Shown here piece by piece: positions 1 to 7,030 of a stretch of 21,862 nucleotides of DNA. Numbering within the stretch: the stretch's first letter is position 1; each line of letters begins with the position of its first letter. The stretch is from Thermofontimicrobium_A sp034505795. GTDB taxonomy: Bacteria > Zhuqueibacterota > Zhuqueibacteria > Thermofontimicrobiales > Thermofontimicrobiaceae. Location: positions 1 through 21,862 of the forward strand of contig JAPDQM010000064.1 of assembly GCA_034505795.1 (NCBI GenBank). Direction: 5' to 3'. Under the pieces are notes generated by a model. That model worked only from the letters and a program-made list of their open reading frames with translations. It was not told the origin of the DNA and searched no databases. The position numbers and the translations under genes are program-made.

Positions 1-1
1 A

Positions 2-958
2 GGCATCCCATTTGACCACGAACTGGTCATCGATTCGACCGATGCCCTGGGCCTGGAAAAAGTGCCCGAGCGGATGGTCGTGGTCGGCGCTGGCTCCGTG
101 GGAATCGAACTGGGATTGGTCTATGCCAAGCTTGGTTCTGATGTCACGATCATCGAATTTCAGGATCAATTTCTGCCGTTTCTCGATCCCGAATTACCAA
201 AAGTACTGGAAAAATCGTTGAAGAAAAACGGGGTGAAATTATTGCTGGGCACGAAAGTGGAACAGGTGACGCCCCGAAATGGCAAAGCAGAGATCCGCTA
301 TTCCCAGACAGGAAAGCAGACTACCATCGAAGCAGAAAAAGTGCTGGTCGCCATCGGCCGCCGCCCCAATACCCATGATATCGGATTGGAAACCATCGGC
401 TTGAAAGTCGATTCGAAGGGCTTTATTCAGGTGAATGAAAAGATGCAGACCCAAATCCCAGGCATCTATGCCATCGGAGATCTGATTCAAGGACTAATGC
501 TGGCGCATCGGGCGTCGCACATGGGCAAGATCGCTGCCGAAGTCATCTCTGGCAAACCTGCTGCATTCGATAACCTCGCCATCCCAGGCGTCATCTTCAG
601 CGATCCCGAAATCGCCACCGTGGGCTTGACCGAAGCGCAAGCGCAACAGCAGGGCTACAAGGTGAAGGCAGGTGTTTTCCCGTTCCGAGCTCTCGGCCGA
701 GCCATGACCATCGGCGAAACCGAGGGCCTGACCAAAGTCATCTCCGATGCCGATTCTGGCACAGTTTTGGGTGTTCACATCATCGGCCCTCACGCCTCAG
801 ATTTAATCGCTGAGGGCGCATTGGCTGTGGAATCTGCTTCTCATGTTGATGACTTAACTTTGACGATTCATGCCCATCCGACCTTGCCCGAGGGAATTGA
901 AGAAGCAGCCGAGGCGGTGGAGAATAAAGCGATTCATATTTTCAATCCAAAAATATAG
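2..958 (+). CDS. lpdA: Dihydrolipoamide dehydrogenase (E3), 3' part only
   Basis: Flavoprotein disulfide reductase that reoxidises dihydrolipoamide of 2-oxoacid dehydrogenase or glycine cleavage complexes using NAD+. The reading frame is open from the window edge, so the N-terminal FAD domain and its redox CxxxxC are outside the window. Visible are the NAD-binding Rossmann motif GAGSVGIELG, the VAIGRRPNT segment, the second FAD contact AIGD, and the dimerisation domain with the C-terminal HAHPTLPE, whose His-Pro and Glu form the catalytic dyad of E3 enzymes. About 319 residues are present; whole family members are about 460-470. The TAG stop abuts a palindrome, and a diverged fragment of a second lpd copy follows at once. 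The E3 assignment is firm; which complex it serves cannot be seen. Confidence 0.93.
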   Translation, partial: GIPFDHELVIDSTDALGLEKVPERMVVVGAGSVGIELGLVYAKLGSDVTIIEFQDQFLPFLDPELPKVLEKSLKKNGVKLLLGTKVEQVTPRNGKAEIRYSQTGKQTTIEAEKVLVAIGRRPNTHDIGLETIGLKVDSKGFIQVNEKMQTQIPGIYAIGDLIQGLMLAHRASHMGKIAAEVISGKPAAFDNLAIPGVIFSDPEIATVGLTEAQAQQQGYKVKAGVFPFRALGRAMTIGETEGLTKVISDADSGTVLGVHIIGPHASDLIAEGALAVESASHVDDLTLTIHAHPTLPEGIEEAAEAVENKAIHIFNPKI

Positions 959-978
959 GGCAGGTTGACAACCTGCCC
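958..978. repeat. Perfect palindrome, 9-bp arms, 3-nt loop
   Basis: The arms GGGCAGGTT and AACCTGCCC flank a GAC loop. The first G is the last base of the lpd stop codon. No T-tract follows, so it is not a textbook intrinsic terminator. It resembles REP-type intergenic palindromes and shares GGGCA with the palindrome at 1164-1190. Confidence 0.8.
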
Positions 979-985
979 CACAATT

Positions 986-1135
986 CAGATCGCCGAAGGC
1001 GCCCTGGCCGTGGAATCCGCCTCACATATCGATGATTTAACGCTAACGATTCACGCCCATCCGACCTTGCCCGAGGGGATTGGAGAAGTTGCAGAGGCAG
1101 GAGAGAGCAAGGCGATTCATATTTTAGTGTTGTAA
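986..1135 (+). pseudogene. Relic of a second dihydrolipoamide dehydrogenase gene (C-terminal end only)
   Basis: Translated in the frame of the upstream lpd, this stretch reads as the last ~50 residues of an E3 enzyme. It includes AEGALAVESASH, the catalytic HAHPTLPEG and a KAIHI tail, ending at TAA (1133-1135). Over the 45 aligned codons I count about 16 synonymous and only 5 amino-acid differences from the intact gene, so the copy diverged under protein-level selection before it was truncated. There is no start codon or ribosome site and nothing else of the gene, so it cannot make an enzyme. It probably remains from deletion within a tandem or paralogous lpd pair. Its stop codon lies in the arm of the next palindrome. 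Confidence 0.85.
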
Positions 1136-1159
1136 CGCAATTTGGCAAATTGCGTTACA
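1131..1159. repeat. Perfect palindrome, 13-bp arms, 3-nt loop
   Basis: The arms TGTAACGCAATTT and AAATTGCGTTACA flank a GGC loop. The left arm contains the TAA stop of the lpd relic. It lies between convergent genes (lpd relic and efp), where a bidirectional transcription stop would be useful, but no T-tract is present. It shares GCAATTT with the neighbouring palindrome. Confidence 0.85.
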
Positions 1160-1163
1160 GAAT

Positions 1164-1190
1164 ATAGGGCAATTTATCAAATTGCCCTAT
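1164..1190. repeat. Perfect palindrome, 12-bp arms, 3-nt loop
   Basis: The arms ATAGGGCAATTT and AAATTGCCCTAT flank an ATC loop. It sits 4 bp after the previous palindrome and ends 18 bp before the efp stop codon. It has the same architecture as the palindromes at 958 and 1131, with a different stem sequence and loop, and could fold in transcripts from either side. Confidence 0.85.
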
Positions 1191-1208
1191 TATATCCAGG
1201 CGAATTTA

Positions 1209-1778
1209 TTAGCGACCAAGAGCCACCCGCTCCAGGTATTTTCCGGTTCGTGTATCAATTTTGATGACATCTCCCTCTTTGACAAAGAGGGGGACCTGCA
1301 CTTTGGCGCCGGTCTCGATGGTGCAATATTTTAAAATATTGGTCGCCGAGTCCCCTTTCACGCCCGGGTCGGCTTGAATGACTTTGAACTCGATAAAGTT
1401 GGGCAGTTCGGCAGTGATGGCTTTTCCTTCAAGAAAAAGGATTTTGCACATATCGCCTTCTTTAAGGAATTTCAATTGATCGCCAAGCAGATCGGACGGA
1501 ATGAAGGTCTGATCGTAGGTTTCGGTATCCATAAAATGCAAATTGCCATCGGCTTCATATAAATACTGCATCTGCTTTTCTTCCAGGAAAACCTCTTCAA
1601 TGTCGTCCGTCATGCGAAAGGTGTTGTCGATCACACGCCCGGTTTTAGCATTTTTCAATTTGGTGCGCACCATGGCCCGCCAGTTACCGGGAGTAACATG
1701 TTGAAATTCAGTGATAATCCAGACATCGTTATTGAAACGAATGGCCTTGCCTGTTCGAAATTCTGAAATTGCGGTCAT
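1209..1778 (-). CDS. efp: Translation elongation factor P with atypical tip loop
   Basis: EF-P binds between the P and E sites of the ribosome and relieves stalling at polyproline. The 189-residue product has the family length and all three beta-barrel domains: an N-terminal KOW-like domain, an OB domain with LPNFIEFKV and DPGVKGDSATN, and the C-terminal signature VPLFVKEGDVIKIDTRTGKYLERV. An AGGAG ribosome site lies about 8 nt before the ATG. The tip loop that reaches the peptidyl-transferase centre reads PGNWRA. Asn32 therefore stands where E. coli has the lysine modified by EpmA and Pseudomonas has the arginine modified by EarP, with Arg34 two residues later. Monocistronic and convergent with lpd. 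Identity is certain; the activation mechanism is open. Confidence 0.97.
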   Translation of the reverse strand: MTAISEFRTGKAIRFNNDVWIITEFQHVTPGNWRAMVRTKLKNAKTGRVIDNTFRMTDDIEEVFLEEKQMQYLYEADGNLHFMDTETYDQTFIPSDLLGDQLKFLKEGDMCKILFLEGKAITAELPNFIEFKVIQADPGVKGDSATNILKYCTIETGAKVQVPLFVKEGDVIKIDTRTGKYLERVALGR

Positions 1779-1843
1779 AAATTAACTCCTAAGAATTGCA
1801 TCTTACTTTGATGTTTTTAATTTGAAACGATTGCTTGCACAGA

Positions 1844-1912
1844 ACCGCTAATTTTGCTAATCCACCAACTGAAAGAATCAATTCATTACCCTAAATTAGC
1901 GATATTGGCGGT
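1844..1912. repeat. Short element with terminal inverted repeats, copy 1 (69 bp)
   Basis: Begins ACCGCTAATTTTGC and ends in an imperfect inverse of it (GCGATATTGGCGGT, 11 of 14 matching). An internal GAATCAATTC also occurs at the matching place in copy 2 at 1965-2052. It has no coding capacity. Size and layout resemble a miniature inverted-repeat element or a palindromic intergenic repeat. It lies upstream of efp and may overlap its promoter region. Confidence 0.6.
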
Positions 1913-1964
1913 CGAGGTTGTATTCGAGTGAATGCATAACGTTCAATATGAGTGCACTTTAAAT

Positions 1965-2052
1965 ACCGCTAATTTTGCCATTTGCTTGCTGATAGATTCG
2001 TTAATTTAAACCTTAAAAGAATCAATTCGTTTAAATCAGCGAAATTAGCGGT
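1965..2052. repeat. Short element with terminal inverted repeats, copy 2 (88 bp)
   Basis: Starts with exactly the same 14 bases as copy 1 (ACCGCTAATTTTGC) and ends GCGAAATTAGCGGT, which is the inverse of that start with one mismatch. It shares AGAATCAATTC with copy 1 before the right end but has a different, longer interior. It lies 52 bp from copy 1 in the same orientation, in the divergent region between efp and the reductase gene. No obvious target-site duplication could be picked out by eye. Confidence 0.65.
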
Positions 2053-2204
2053 CAACGCCTCCTTGAAGCGGCCTCAAATATAAGAAAAAAATTGTTGATT
2101 TGCAAATGGAATTTATTTCGGAAAACACCAGATGAGCTAGAGTGACGACAGAATCTTTTCTGGTCGCCGTTCATCTAATCTTTTGAATTTTAAAAAAGCA
2201 GGTT

Positions 2205-2209
2205 GGAGG
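2205..2209 (+). promoter_or_regulatory. Ribosome binding site fixing the reductase start
   Basis: GGAGG lies 8 nt before ATG 2218. An in-frame TTG at 2203 overlaps this site and so cannot use it. This settles the start at 2218. Confidence 0.8.
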
Positions 2210-2217
2210 TGGTAACG

Positions 2218-3198
2218 ATGCAAGGCTTAACGTTTGCTTTAAAAAAAGATGATGAGAAAATTGAACTATCAGATCTTTATGATGTAGTGATTTTAGGTGG
2301 TGGTCCTGCAGGCTTAACAGCAGCTATTTACACAGCCAGGGCTAGATTGAAGACATTGGTTTTGGAAAAAAAAGAGATTGGTGGGGAAGCGGCGGCAACG
2401 GATGTGATCGAAAATTATCCGGGATTTCCCGAAGGCATTAATGGCCATGCGCTGGCCGAGCGAATGGTACAGCAGGCCAAACGTTTTGGGGCTGAAGTGT
2501 ACTACGGCGAGGTGGCGAATCTAAATTTAAAGAGTTCGCCCAAGACGCTGCTAATTGACGGCAAGCCAGTTTCCACGCAGGCGATCATCATAGCCACTGG
2601 TACATCACCTAAGTTGCTAAATGTGCCTGGTGAGAAGGAGCTGAAAGGCCGCGGCGTTTCCTATTGCGCAACATGCGATGGGCCCATCTATTCAGGGAAG
2701 GACATCGCGATCATCGGTGGCGGCAATTCGGGGTTGCAGGAAGGGATGTTTATTTTAAAATTTGTTAAATCGATTACGTTGATCGAATATCTCCCAAAAT
2801 TGAATGCGGAGAAGATTTTGCAGGAAAAATTTCAATCGCACCAGAATACGGTTACGCTATTGAACCATCAGGTGCTATCGATCAATGGCACGGGCAAAGT
2901 GGAGTCGATTACTGTGAAAGACCGGGCTACTGGTGAGGCAAAGGTCATTCCTGTGGAAGGCGTATTCGTTTATATTGGGTTGATTCCAAATACCGAGTTA
3001 TTCAAGGGGCAACTGGAGCTGAACCAGTGGGGCTATATTGTGACCGATGAAAAATTGCAGGCTTCGATTCCTGGAGTGTTTGTCGCTGGTGATGTTCGAG
3101 ATAAGGGATTACGCCAAGTGGCGACGGCAATCGGGGACGGTGCAGTCGCTGCGGTTTCGGCTGAGCATTTTATTGAGCAAGTGAGATCGCAGCAGTGA
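2218..3198 (+). CDS. trxB: Thioredoxin reductase-like flavoprotein, AhpF-type
   Basis: Low-molecular-weight thioredoxin reductase fold, 326 residues, cytoplasmic. It passes electrons from a nicotinamide cofactor through FAD and a CxxC pair to a thioredoxin- or glutaredoxin-like partner. FAD motif GGGPAG is at residues 27-32, redox pair C150-A-T-C153 followed by Asp154, nucleotide motif GGGNSG at 167-172, and the C-terminal AGDV FAD contact near the end. The HRR..R motif that grips the 2'-phosphate of NADPH in E. coli TrxB is absent; the strand ends LIEYLPKLNAEK with Glu190. That resembles the NADH-using AhpF (LLEFAPEMKA), as does the following sequence through VYIGLIPNTE. I infer a preference for NADH. 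The next gene encodes the probable partner. The ~15-residue N-terminal extension is slightly long for the family. Confidence 0.9.
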   Translation: MQGLTFALKKDDEKIELSDLYDVVILGGGPAGLTAAIYTARARLKTLVLEKKEIGGEAAATDVIENYPGFPEGINGHALAERMVQQAKRFGAEVYYGEVANLNLKSSPKTLLIDGKPVSTQAIIIATGTSPKLLNVPGEKELKGRGVSYCATCDGPIYSGKDIAIIGGGNSGLQEGMFILKFVKSITLIEYLPKLNAEKILQEKFQSHQNTVTLLNHQVLSINGTGKVESITVKDRATGEAKVIPVEGVFVYIGLIPNTELFKGQLELNQWGYIVTDEKLQASIPGVFVAGDVRDKGLRQVATAIGDGAVAAVSAEHFIEQVRSQQ

Positions 3199-3252
3199 GA
3201 GGAATTGAAGGAATGATTGAATGGTGGTAATAAATTGGAATAGGGGGGTGAT

Positions 3253-3364
3253 GGAATAAGGGAATAATGGAATAGTGGAATAGTGGAATAATGGAATAAT
3301 GGAATAATGGAATAGTGGAATAGTGGAATAATGGAATAATGGAATAATGGAATAATGGAATGAG
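3253..3364. repeat. Tandem array of an 8-bp unit (GGAATARt), about 13-14 copies
   Basis: Thirteen consecutive octamers run from 3253 to 3356, followed by one degenerate copy. After a first unit GGAATAAG they are only of two kinds, GGAATAAT and GGAATAGT. The order A-G-G-A-A occurs twice (3261-3300 and 3301-3340), forming a 40-bp higher-order repeat, then A-A. Looser GGAAT-type words occur upstream from about 3200. The array fills most of the 227-bp gap between the reductase and its probable partner gene, and ends about 60 bp before the partner's start. Copy number could vary by slippage. Confidence 0.92.
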
Positions 3365-3425
3365 AAGTTCTTAAATATCGAAATTAAGATGTGGTAATTT
3401 AAACATAAATTGTGGAGGTTTTAAA

Positions 3426-4082
3426 ATGGCTCACATATCGAAGGAAGATCGGGAATATTTGAAAAAAGAATTCTCGAAAATGACCCGACCGGTGAAGCTG
3501 GTATTCTTTACGCAGCAGTTTGAATGTCAATATTGTCAATTGACGCGAGAATTGGTGACCGAACTATCGGAAATATCCGAAAAGATCAAGGTCGAGGTGT
3601 ACGATTTTGTTAAGGACGAAGCGAAGGTTCAAAAATATAACATCAAGCGAATCCCGGCGATCGTGGTGGAAGGTGAGAAGGATTATGGCATTCGATTTTA
3701 TGGCATACCGGCGGGTTATGAATTCAGCACGTTGATTGAAGATATTATTGATGTGTCAACCGGCATGACCGCTCTATCCAAAGAGACGAAGGAACAATTA
3801 AAGAAGCTGACGAAGCCTGTTCATATTCAGGCATTCGTGACGCCCACCTGTCCCTATTGTCCTCGTGCGGTTCGAATGGCCCACATGATGGCGATGGAAA
3901 GTGATCTGGTGACTAGCGACATGGTGGAGGCGACAGAGTTTCCGCAGTTATCCAATAAATATTTCGTTTCAGCGGTGCCCAAAGTGGTTATCAACGAAGA
4001 GGTGGAGTTTGAAGGGGCGTTGCCAGAGAAGAATTATCTGGAAAAGGTGTTGGAAGCAGAAGGCGTGGCCATGAAGTCATAA
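3426..4082 (+). CDS. Glutaredoxin-like protein disulfide oxidoreductase (PDO), two thioredoxin folds
   Basis: Cytoplasmic dithiol-disulfide exchanger of 218 residues made of two thioredoxin-fold units. Unit 1 has C34-Q-Y-C37 and a cis-proline motif RIPAI; unit 2 has C142-P-Y-C145 and VPKV. The CQYC/CPYC pairing and the length match the PDO proteins of hyperthermophiles such as Pyrococcus, which act with a thioredoxin reductase as an alternative to thioredoxin. The same double fold forms the N-terminal domain of AhpF, where only the second unit keeps a CxxC. GGAGG precedes the ATG by 8 nt. Following an AhpF-like reductase, it is most likely that enzyme's electron acceptor. The downstream targets (peroxiredoxin, ribonucleotide reductase, protein disulfides) are not visible here. 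Confidence 0.92.
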   Translation: MAHISKEDREYLKKEFSKMTRPVKLVFFTQQFECQYCQLTRELVTELSEISEKIKVEVYDFVKDEAKVQKYNIKRIPAIVVEGEKDYGIRFYGIPAGYEFSTLIEDIIDVSTGMTALSKETKEQLKKLTKPVHIQAFVTPTCPYCPRAVRMAHMMAMESDLVTSDMVEATEFPQLSNKYFVSAVPKVVINEEVEFEGALPEKNYLEKVLEAEGVAMKS

Positions 4083-4165
4083 AGTAGATTTTAGCCCCGA
4101 TGAATACATACTACCCAAACGATTTGGATGATTATTCTGCACTATTTTGTTAGCCACCTTTAAAG

Positions 4166-4243
4166 GCGACTGACTGATCACTCATCATGAGAATTTGAGC
4201 TGACAATTGAAATCATGAAGTGATTGGTCAGTCGCTTTTTTTT
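4166..4243 (+). terminator. Intrinsic terminator after the reductase-PDO pair
   Basis: Arms 4166-4182 (GCGACTGACTGATCACT) and 4219-4235 pair at 15 of 17 positions around a ~36-nt loop, and eight T's follow (4236-4243). It sits 84 bp after the PDO stop codon. The arm sequence GACTGACTGA also occurs at the palindromes near 15870, which may be coincidence. Confidence 0.85.
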
Positions 4244-4271
4244 GTTACTACCCTCCTTCGCAAGAAAATAG

Positions 4272-4300
4272 TTGACAACTTAATTCCCTTTTAGTATATT
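4272..4300 (+). promoter_or_regulatory. Consensus sigma-70 type promoter for the ATPase gene
   Basis: TTGACA at 4272-4277 and TATATT at 4295-4300, spaced by 17 bp. It lies just after the terminator and leaves a leader of roughly 215 nt before the chosen start of the next gene. The same two hexamers with the same spacing occur in front of the gene at 21628. Confidence 0.8.
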
Positions 4301-4508
4301 CATAAGTGCAATCCTTTAAAATTGGTTCGAAAACGATTCAGTAAGATTAGATAAGCTGAAGGCTATTAACTGCTTCAAGTAAATTCAGGCAGAATTATCA
4401 TGGGCAGCGAAGTTGTTTCATTGGATTTATAGTTCTTCGAGGACGGATAGGATATTTATTTTTCAATGTTCGGAACGCTGCAGCAACCTGAAGTTGACCA
4501 AATTTTAC

Positions 4509-4515
4509 AGGGAGG
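4509..4515 (+). promoter_or_regulatory. Ribosome binding site fixing the ATPase start
   Basis: AGGGAGG ends 7 nt before ATG 4523. The upstream in-frame ATG at 4466 has no such site, so 4523 is preferred. Confidence 0.8.
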
Positions 4516-4522
4516 AAATGCA

Positions 4523-6964
4523 ATGCAAGACTTCGAGAAATTAGGCGTTTTTTACCTCGGGCGTGAATTTGATCTGGAAAAGAATACGCCAAAAGAAAAC
4601 CTGCTGCTGTACGATTCGAAGGACCTGGTGACGCATGCGGTGTGTGTAGGGATGACTGGCAGCGGCAAAACCGGCCTTTGTCTGGCACTGCTGGAAGAGG
4701 CCGCCATCGACGGGATTCCGGCGATATTGGTTGATCCCAAGGGGGATTTGCCTAACTTGTTGCTAACTTTTCCGGATTTGAAAAAAGAGGATTTTTTGCC
4801 GTGGATCAATGAAGATGACGCTCGCAAGAAGGGATTGTCGCCGGAGGACTATGCAGCCAAGCAGGCAGAGCTATGGAAAAATGGTCTTGCGGAATGGGGG
4901 CAGGATGCTGCTCGAATTCGGCGGCTGAGGGATGCGGCTGAATTCACGGTCTACACGCCTGGAAGTAGTGCCGGCGTACCGGTTTCGATTCTCAAATCAT
5001 TTGCTGCGCCAGAAAAGGTGATTCTCGATGATGCCGATCTGCTGCGGGAGCGGATCAATACGACGGTCACCAGCCTTTTGAATCTGTTGGGGATTGAGGC
5101 CGATCCGATTCAAAGTCGCGAGCATATACTGCTGTCAAACATCCTGGATACGGCCTGGAAAAAGTCGCAAGACTTTGATCTCGCCAGCTTCATTCAGGCC
5201 ATTCAATCGCCACCTGTGACCCGCATTGGAGTTTTTGATCTGGAATCGTTCTTCCCATCGAAAGATCGTTTTGCCCTGGCGATGAAATTGAATAACTTGT
5301 TGGCCGCACCGGGGTTCAGCACCTGGCTGGAGGGCGAACCGCTGGACATCGATCGCATTTATTACACGGCCAGCGGCAAGCCGCGAGTGGCTATTTTCTC
5401 TATTGCCCATTTGAACGATGCTGAGCGGATGTTTTTCGTCTCGCTACTGCTGACCCAATTGTTGGGCTGGATGCGCACCAAATCCGGCACCACCAGCCTG
5501 CGCTCGCTGTTCTATATGGATGAAATTTTCGGTTATTTCCCGCCAGTGGCCAATCCGCCCTCGAAGGCGCCGCTTATGACATTGCTAAAACAGGCGCGGG
5601 CGTTCGGCCTGGGCATTGTGCTATCCACGCAGAATCCCGTGGATCTGGATTACAAAGGCTTATCGAATACCGGGACCTGGTTTATTGGGCGTCTGCAAAC
5701 TGATCGCGACAAACAGCGGGTGCTGGATGGTCTGGAGGGGGCTGGCGCCAGTGCGGGTAAGGAGTTCAATCGACGCCGAATGGAACAGATTCTGGCAGGA
5801 TTGGGCAATCGTGTCTTTCTGATGAATAACGTACATGAGGATGAACCGGTGGTCTTTCAAACACGGTGGGTGATGTCTTATTTGCGCGGACCACTCACCC
5901 GGCAGCAAATCAAGCAACTCATGGCGAATCAGCCGGTCTCGGAGACGCCAACGGCTGCCGAGCGCACCGCTCCTGACAAAACCACCCGGCCCACTGCGAC
6001 CAAAGCCACTGCAGCGCGGCCGGTGTTGCCGCCCGACATCCCGCAGTACTTTCTGCCGGCCAGTTCAGCCCGACCGCAAAATGCCAGCCTGCACTACGAG
6101 CCGATGCTACTGGGTCTGGGAAAGGCTTATTTTATCGATAATAAACTGGGAATTAATAGCCAGAAACCGTTGTGCTACTTAGCCGAATTTTCGACCCAGC
6201 CGTCACGGATCGATTGGGATCGCGCGCAGGAACTTACTTTCGACGAATCAGCGATTTTGAAAACGTCTCAAGACGAGAGCGCTTCGTATGGAGAATTTCC
6301 ACCAGAGATTGGCAATAAGCAGAATTATCTCAATTGGGGGAAGACGTTCAGCGAATGGCTGTACCGCAATCTAAAAGTTGAATTGCTGAAAAGCCCATCG
6401 TTAAATACCGTCTCTCAGCCGAACGAATCTGAACGTGATTTTCGGCTGCGCTTGCAGCAGGTGGCACGGGAGAAACGCGATGCGTTGATTGACAAAATTC
6501 GAGACAAGTATGCCACTCGACTGGCGAGCCTGGAGGATCGCATCCGTCGGGCGCAGCAGGCAGTGGATCGCGAGCGGGAACAAGCGCAACAGCAAAAAAT
6601 CCAAACCGCAATTTCGCTGGGGACCACCCTGTTGGGCGCGTTTCTGGGACGCAAATCCCTCAATCGATCTACCCTGGGGCGAGCAGCCACCACTGTCCGA
6701 GGCGCTGGTCGTGCAATGAAAGAATCCAAGGACATTGGCCGGGCGGAAGAAAACGTTCAGGTGCTGCAACAGCAATTGGAGCAATTGCAAGCAGAACTCA
6801 ATGCCGAGATCGAACAGATTCAAACGACCATAGACCCGCTTACGGAACGGCTGGAGACGATCACTTTTACCCCCAAGAAGCAAGATATCTCGGTTTCGCT
6901 GGTGGCTTTGGCCTGGGCACCCTTCTGGCAGGATGACAAGGGTGGTGTTCAAGCCGCCTGGTAA
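4523..6964 (+). CDS. HerA/FtsK-type P-loop ATPase with coiled-coil C-terminal region
   Basis: An 813-residue protein whose N-terminal half is a DUF87/HerA-type motor ATPase. Walker A GMTGSGKT is at residues 43-50, followed by ILVDPKGD; Walker B LFYMDE is at about 329-334, and a VLSTQNPVDLDY sensor region follows near 365. Related proteins (HerA, VirB4, FtsK) form hexamers that move DNA or protein. After ~470 comes a Pro/Ala/Thr-rich linker, then a mixed domain, a charged coiled coil (~649-692), a Gly-rich hydrophobic stretch (~693-710), a second coiled coil (~741-781) and a short beta-like tail ending QAAW. No nurA, sir2, conjugation or defence gene lies beside it, so the substrate is unknown. 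It may share a transcript with the next gene (66 bp gap). Confidence 0.85.
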   Translation: MQDFEKLGVFYLGREFDLEKNTPKENLLLYDSKDLVTHAVCVGMTGSGKTGLCLALLEEAAIDGIPAILVDPKGDLPNLLLTFPDLKKEDFLPWINEDDARKKGLSPEDYAAKQAELWKNGLAEWGQDAARIRRLRDAAEFTVYTPGSSAGVPVSILKSFAAPEKVILDDADLLRERINTTVTSLLNLLGIEADPIQSREHILLSNILDTAWKKSQDFDLASFIQAIQSPPVTRIGVFDLESFFPSKDRFALAMKLNNLLAAPGFSTWLEGEPLDIDRIYYTASGKPRVAIFSIAHLNDAERMFFVSLLLTQLLGWMRTKSGTTSLRSLFYMDEIFGYFPPVANPPSKAPLMTLLKQARAFGLGIVLSTQNPVDLDYKGLSNTGTWFIGRLQTDRDKQRVLDGLEGAGASAGKEFNRRRMEQILAGLGNRVFLMNNVHEDEPVVFQTRWVMSYLRGPLTRQQIKQLMANQPVSETPTAAERTAPDKTTRPTATKATAARPVLPPDIPQYFLPASSARPQNASLHYEPMLLGLGKAYFIDNKLGINSQKPLCYLAEFSTQPSRIDWDRAQELTFDESAILKTSQDESASYGEFPPEIGNKQNYLNWGKTFSEWLYRNLKVELLKSPSLNTVSQPNESERDFRLRLQQVAREKRDALIDKIRDKYATRLASLEDRIRRAQQAVDREREQAQQQKIQTAISLGTTLLGAFLGRKSLNRSTLGRAATTVRGAGRAMKESKDIGRAEENVQVLQQQLEQLQAELNAEIEQIQTTIDPLTERLETITFTPKKQDISVSLVALAWAPFWQDDKGGVQAAW

Positions 6965-7030
6965 CGCATCAGCCGTTTCTTTTACATACTAAAAAATTAG
7001 TCCGTTGAACAAAATATTCGTGAGCAGAAA

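Noticed and set aside
2203..2217. TTG start for the reductase
   Set aside because: The codon overlaps the GGAGG ribosome site that correctly serves ATG 2218.
3253..3364. CRISPR array
   Set aside because: Units are 8 bp and contiguous with no spacers; no cas genes are nearby. It is a simple tandem repeat.
6401..6952. 183- and 106-codon minus-strand frames over the ATPase tail
   Set aside because: They arise from the codon bias of the coiled-coil region on the other strand; low-complexity Arg/Ser-rich products with no start signal.
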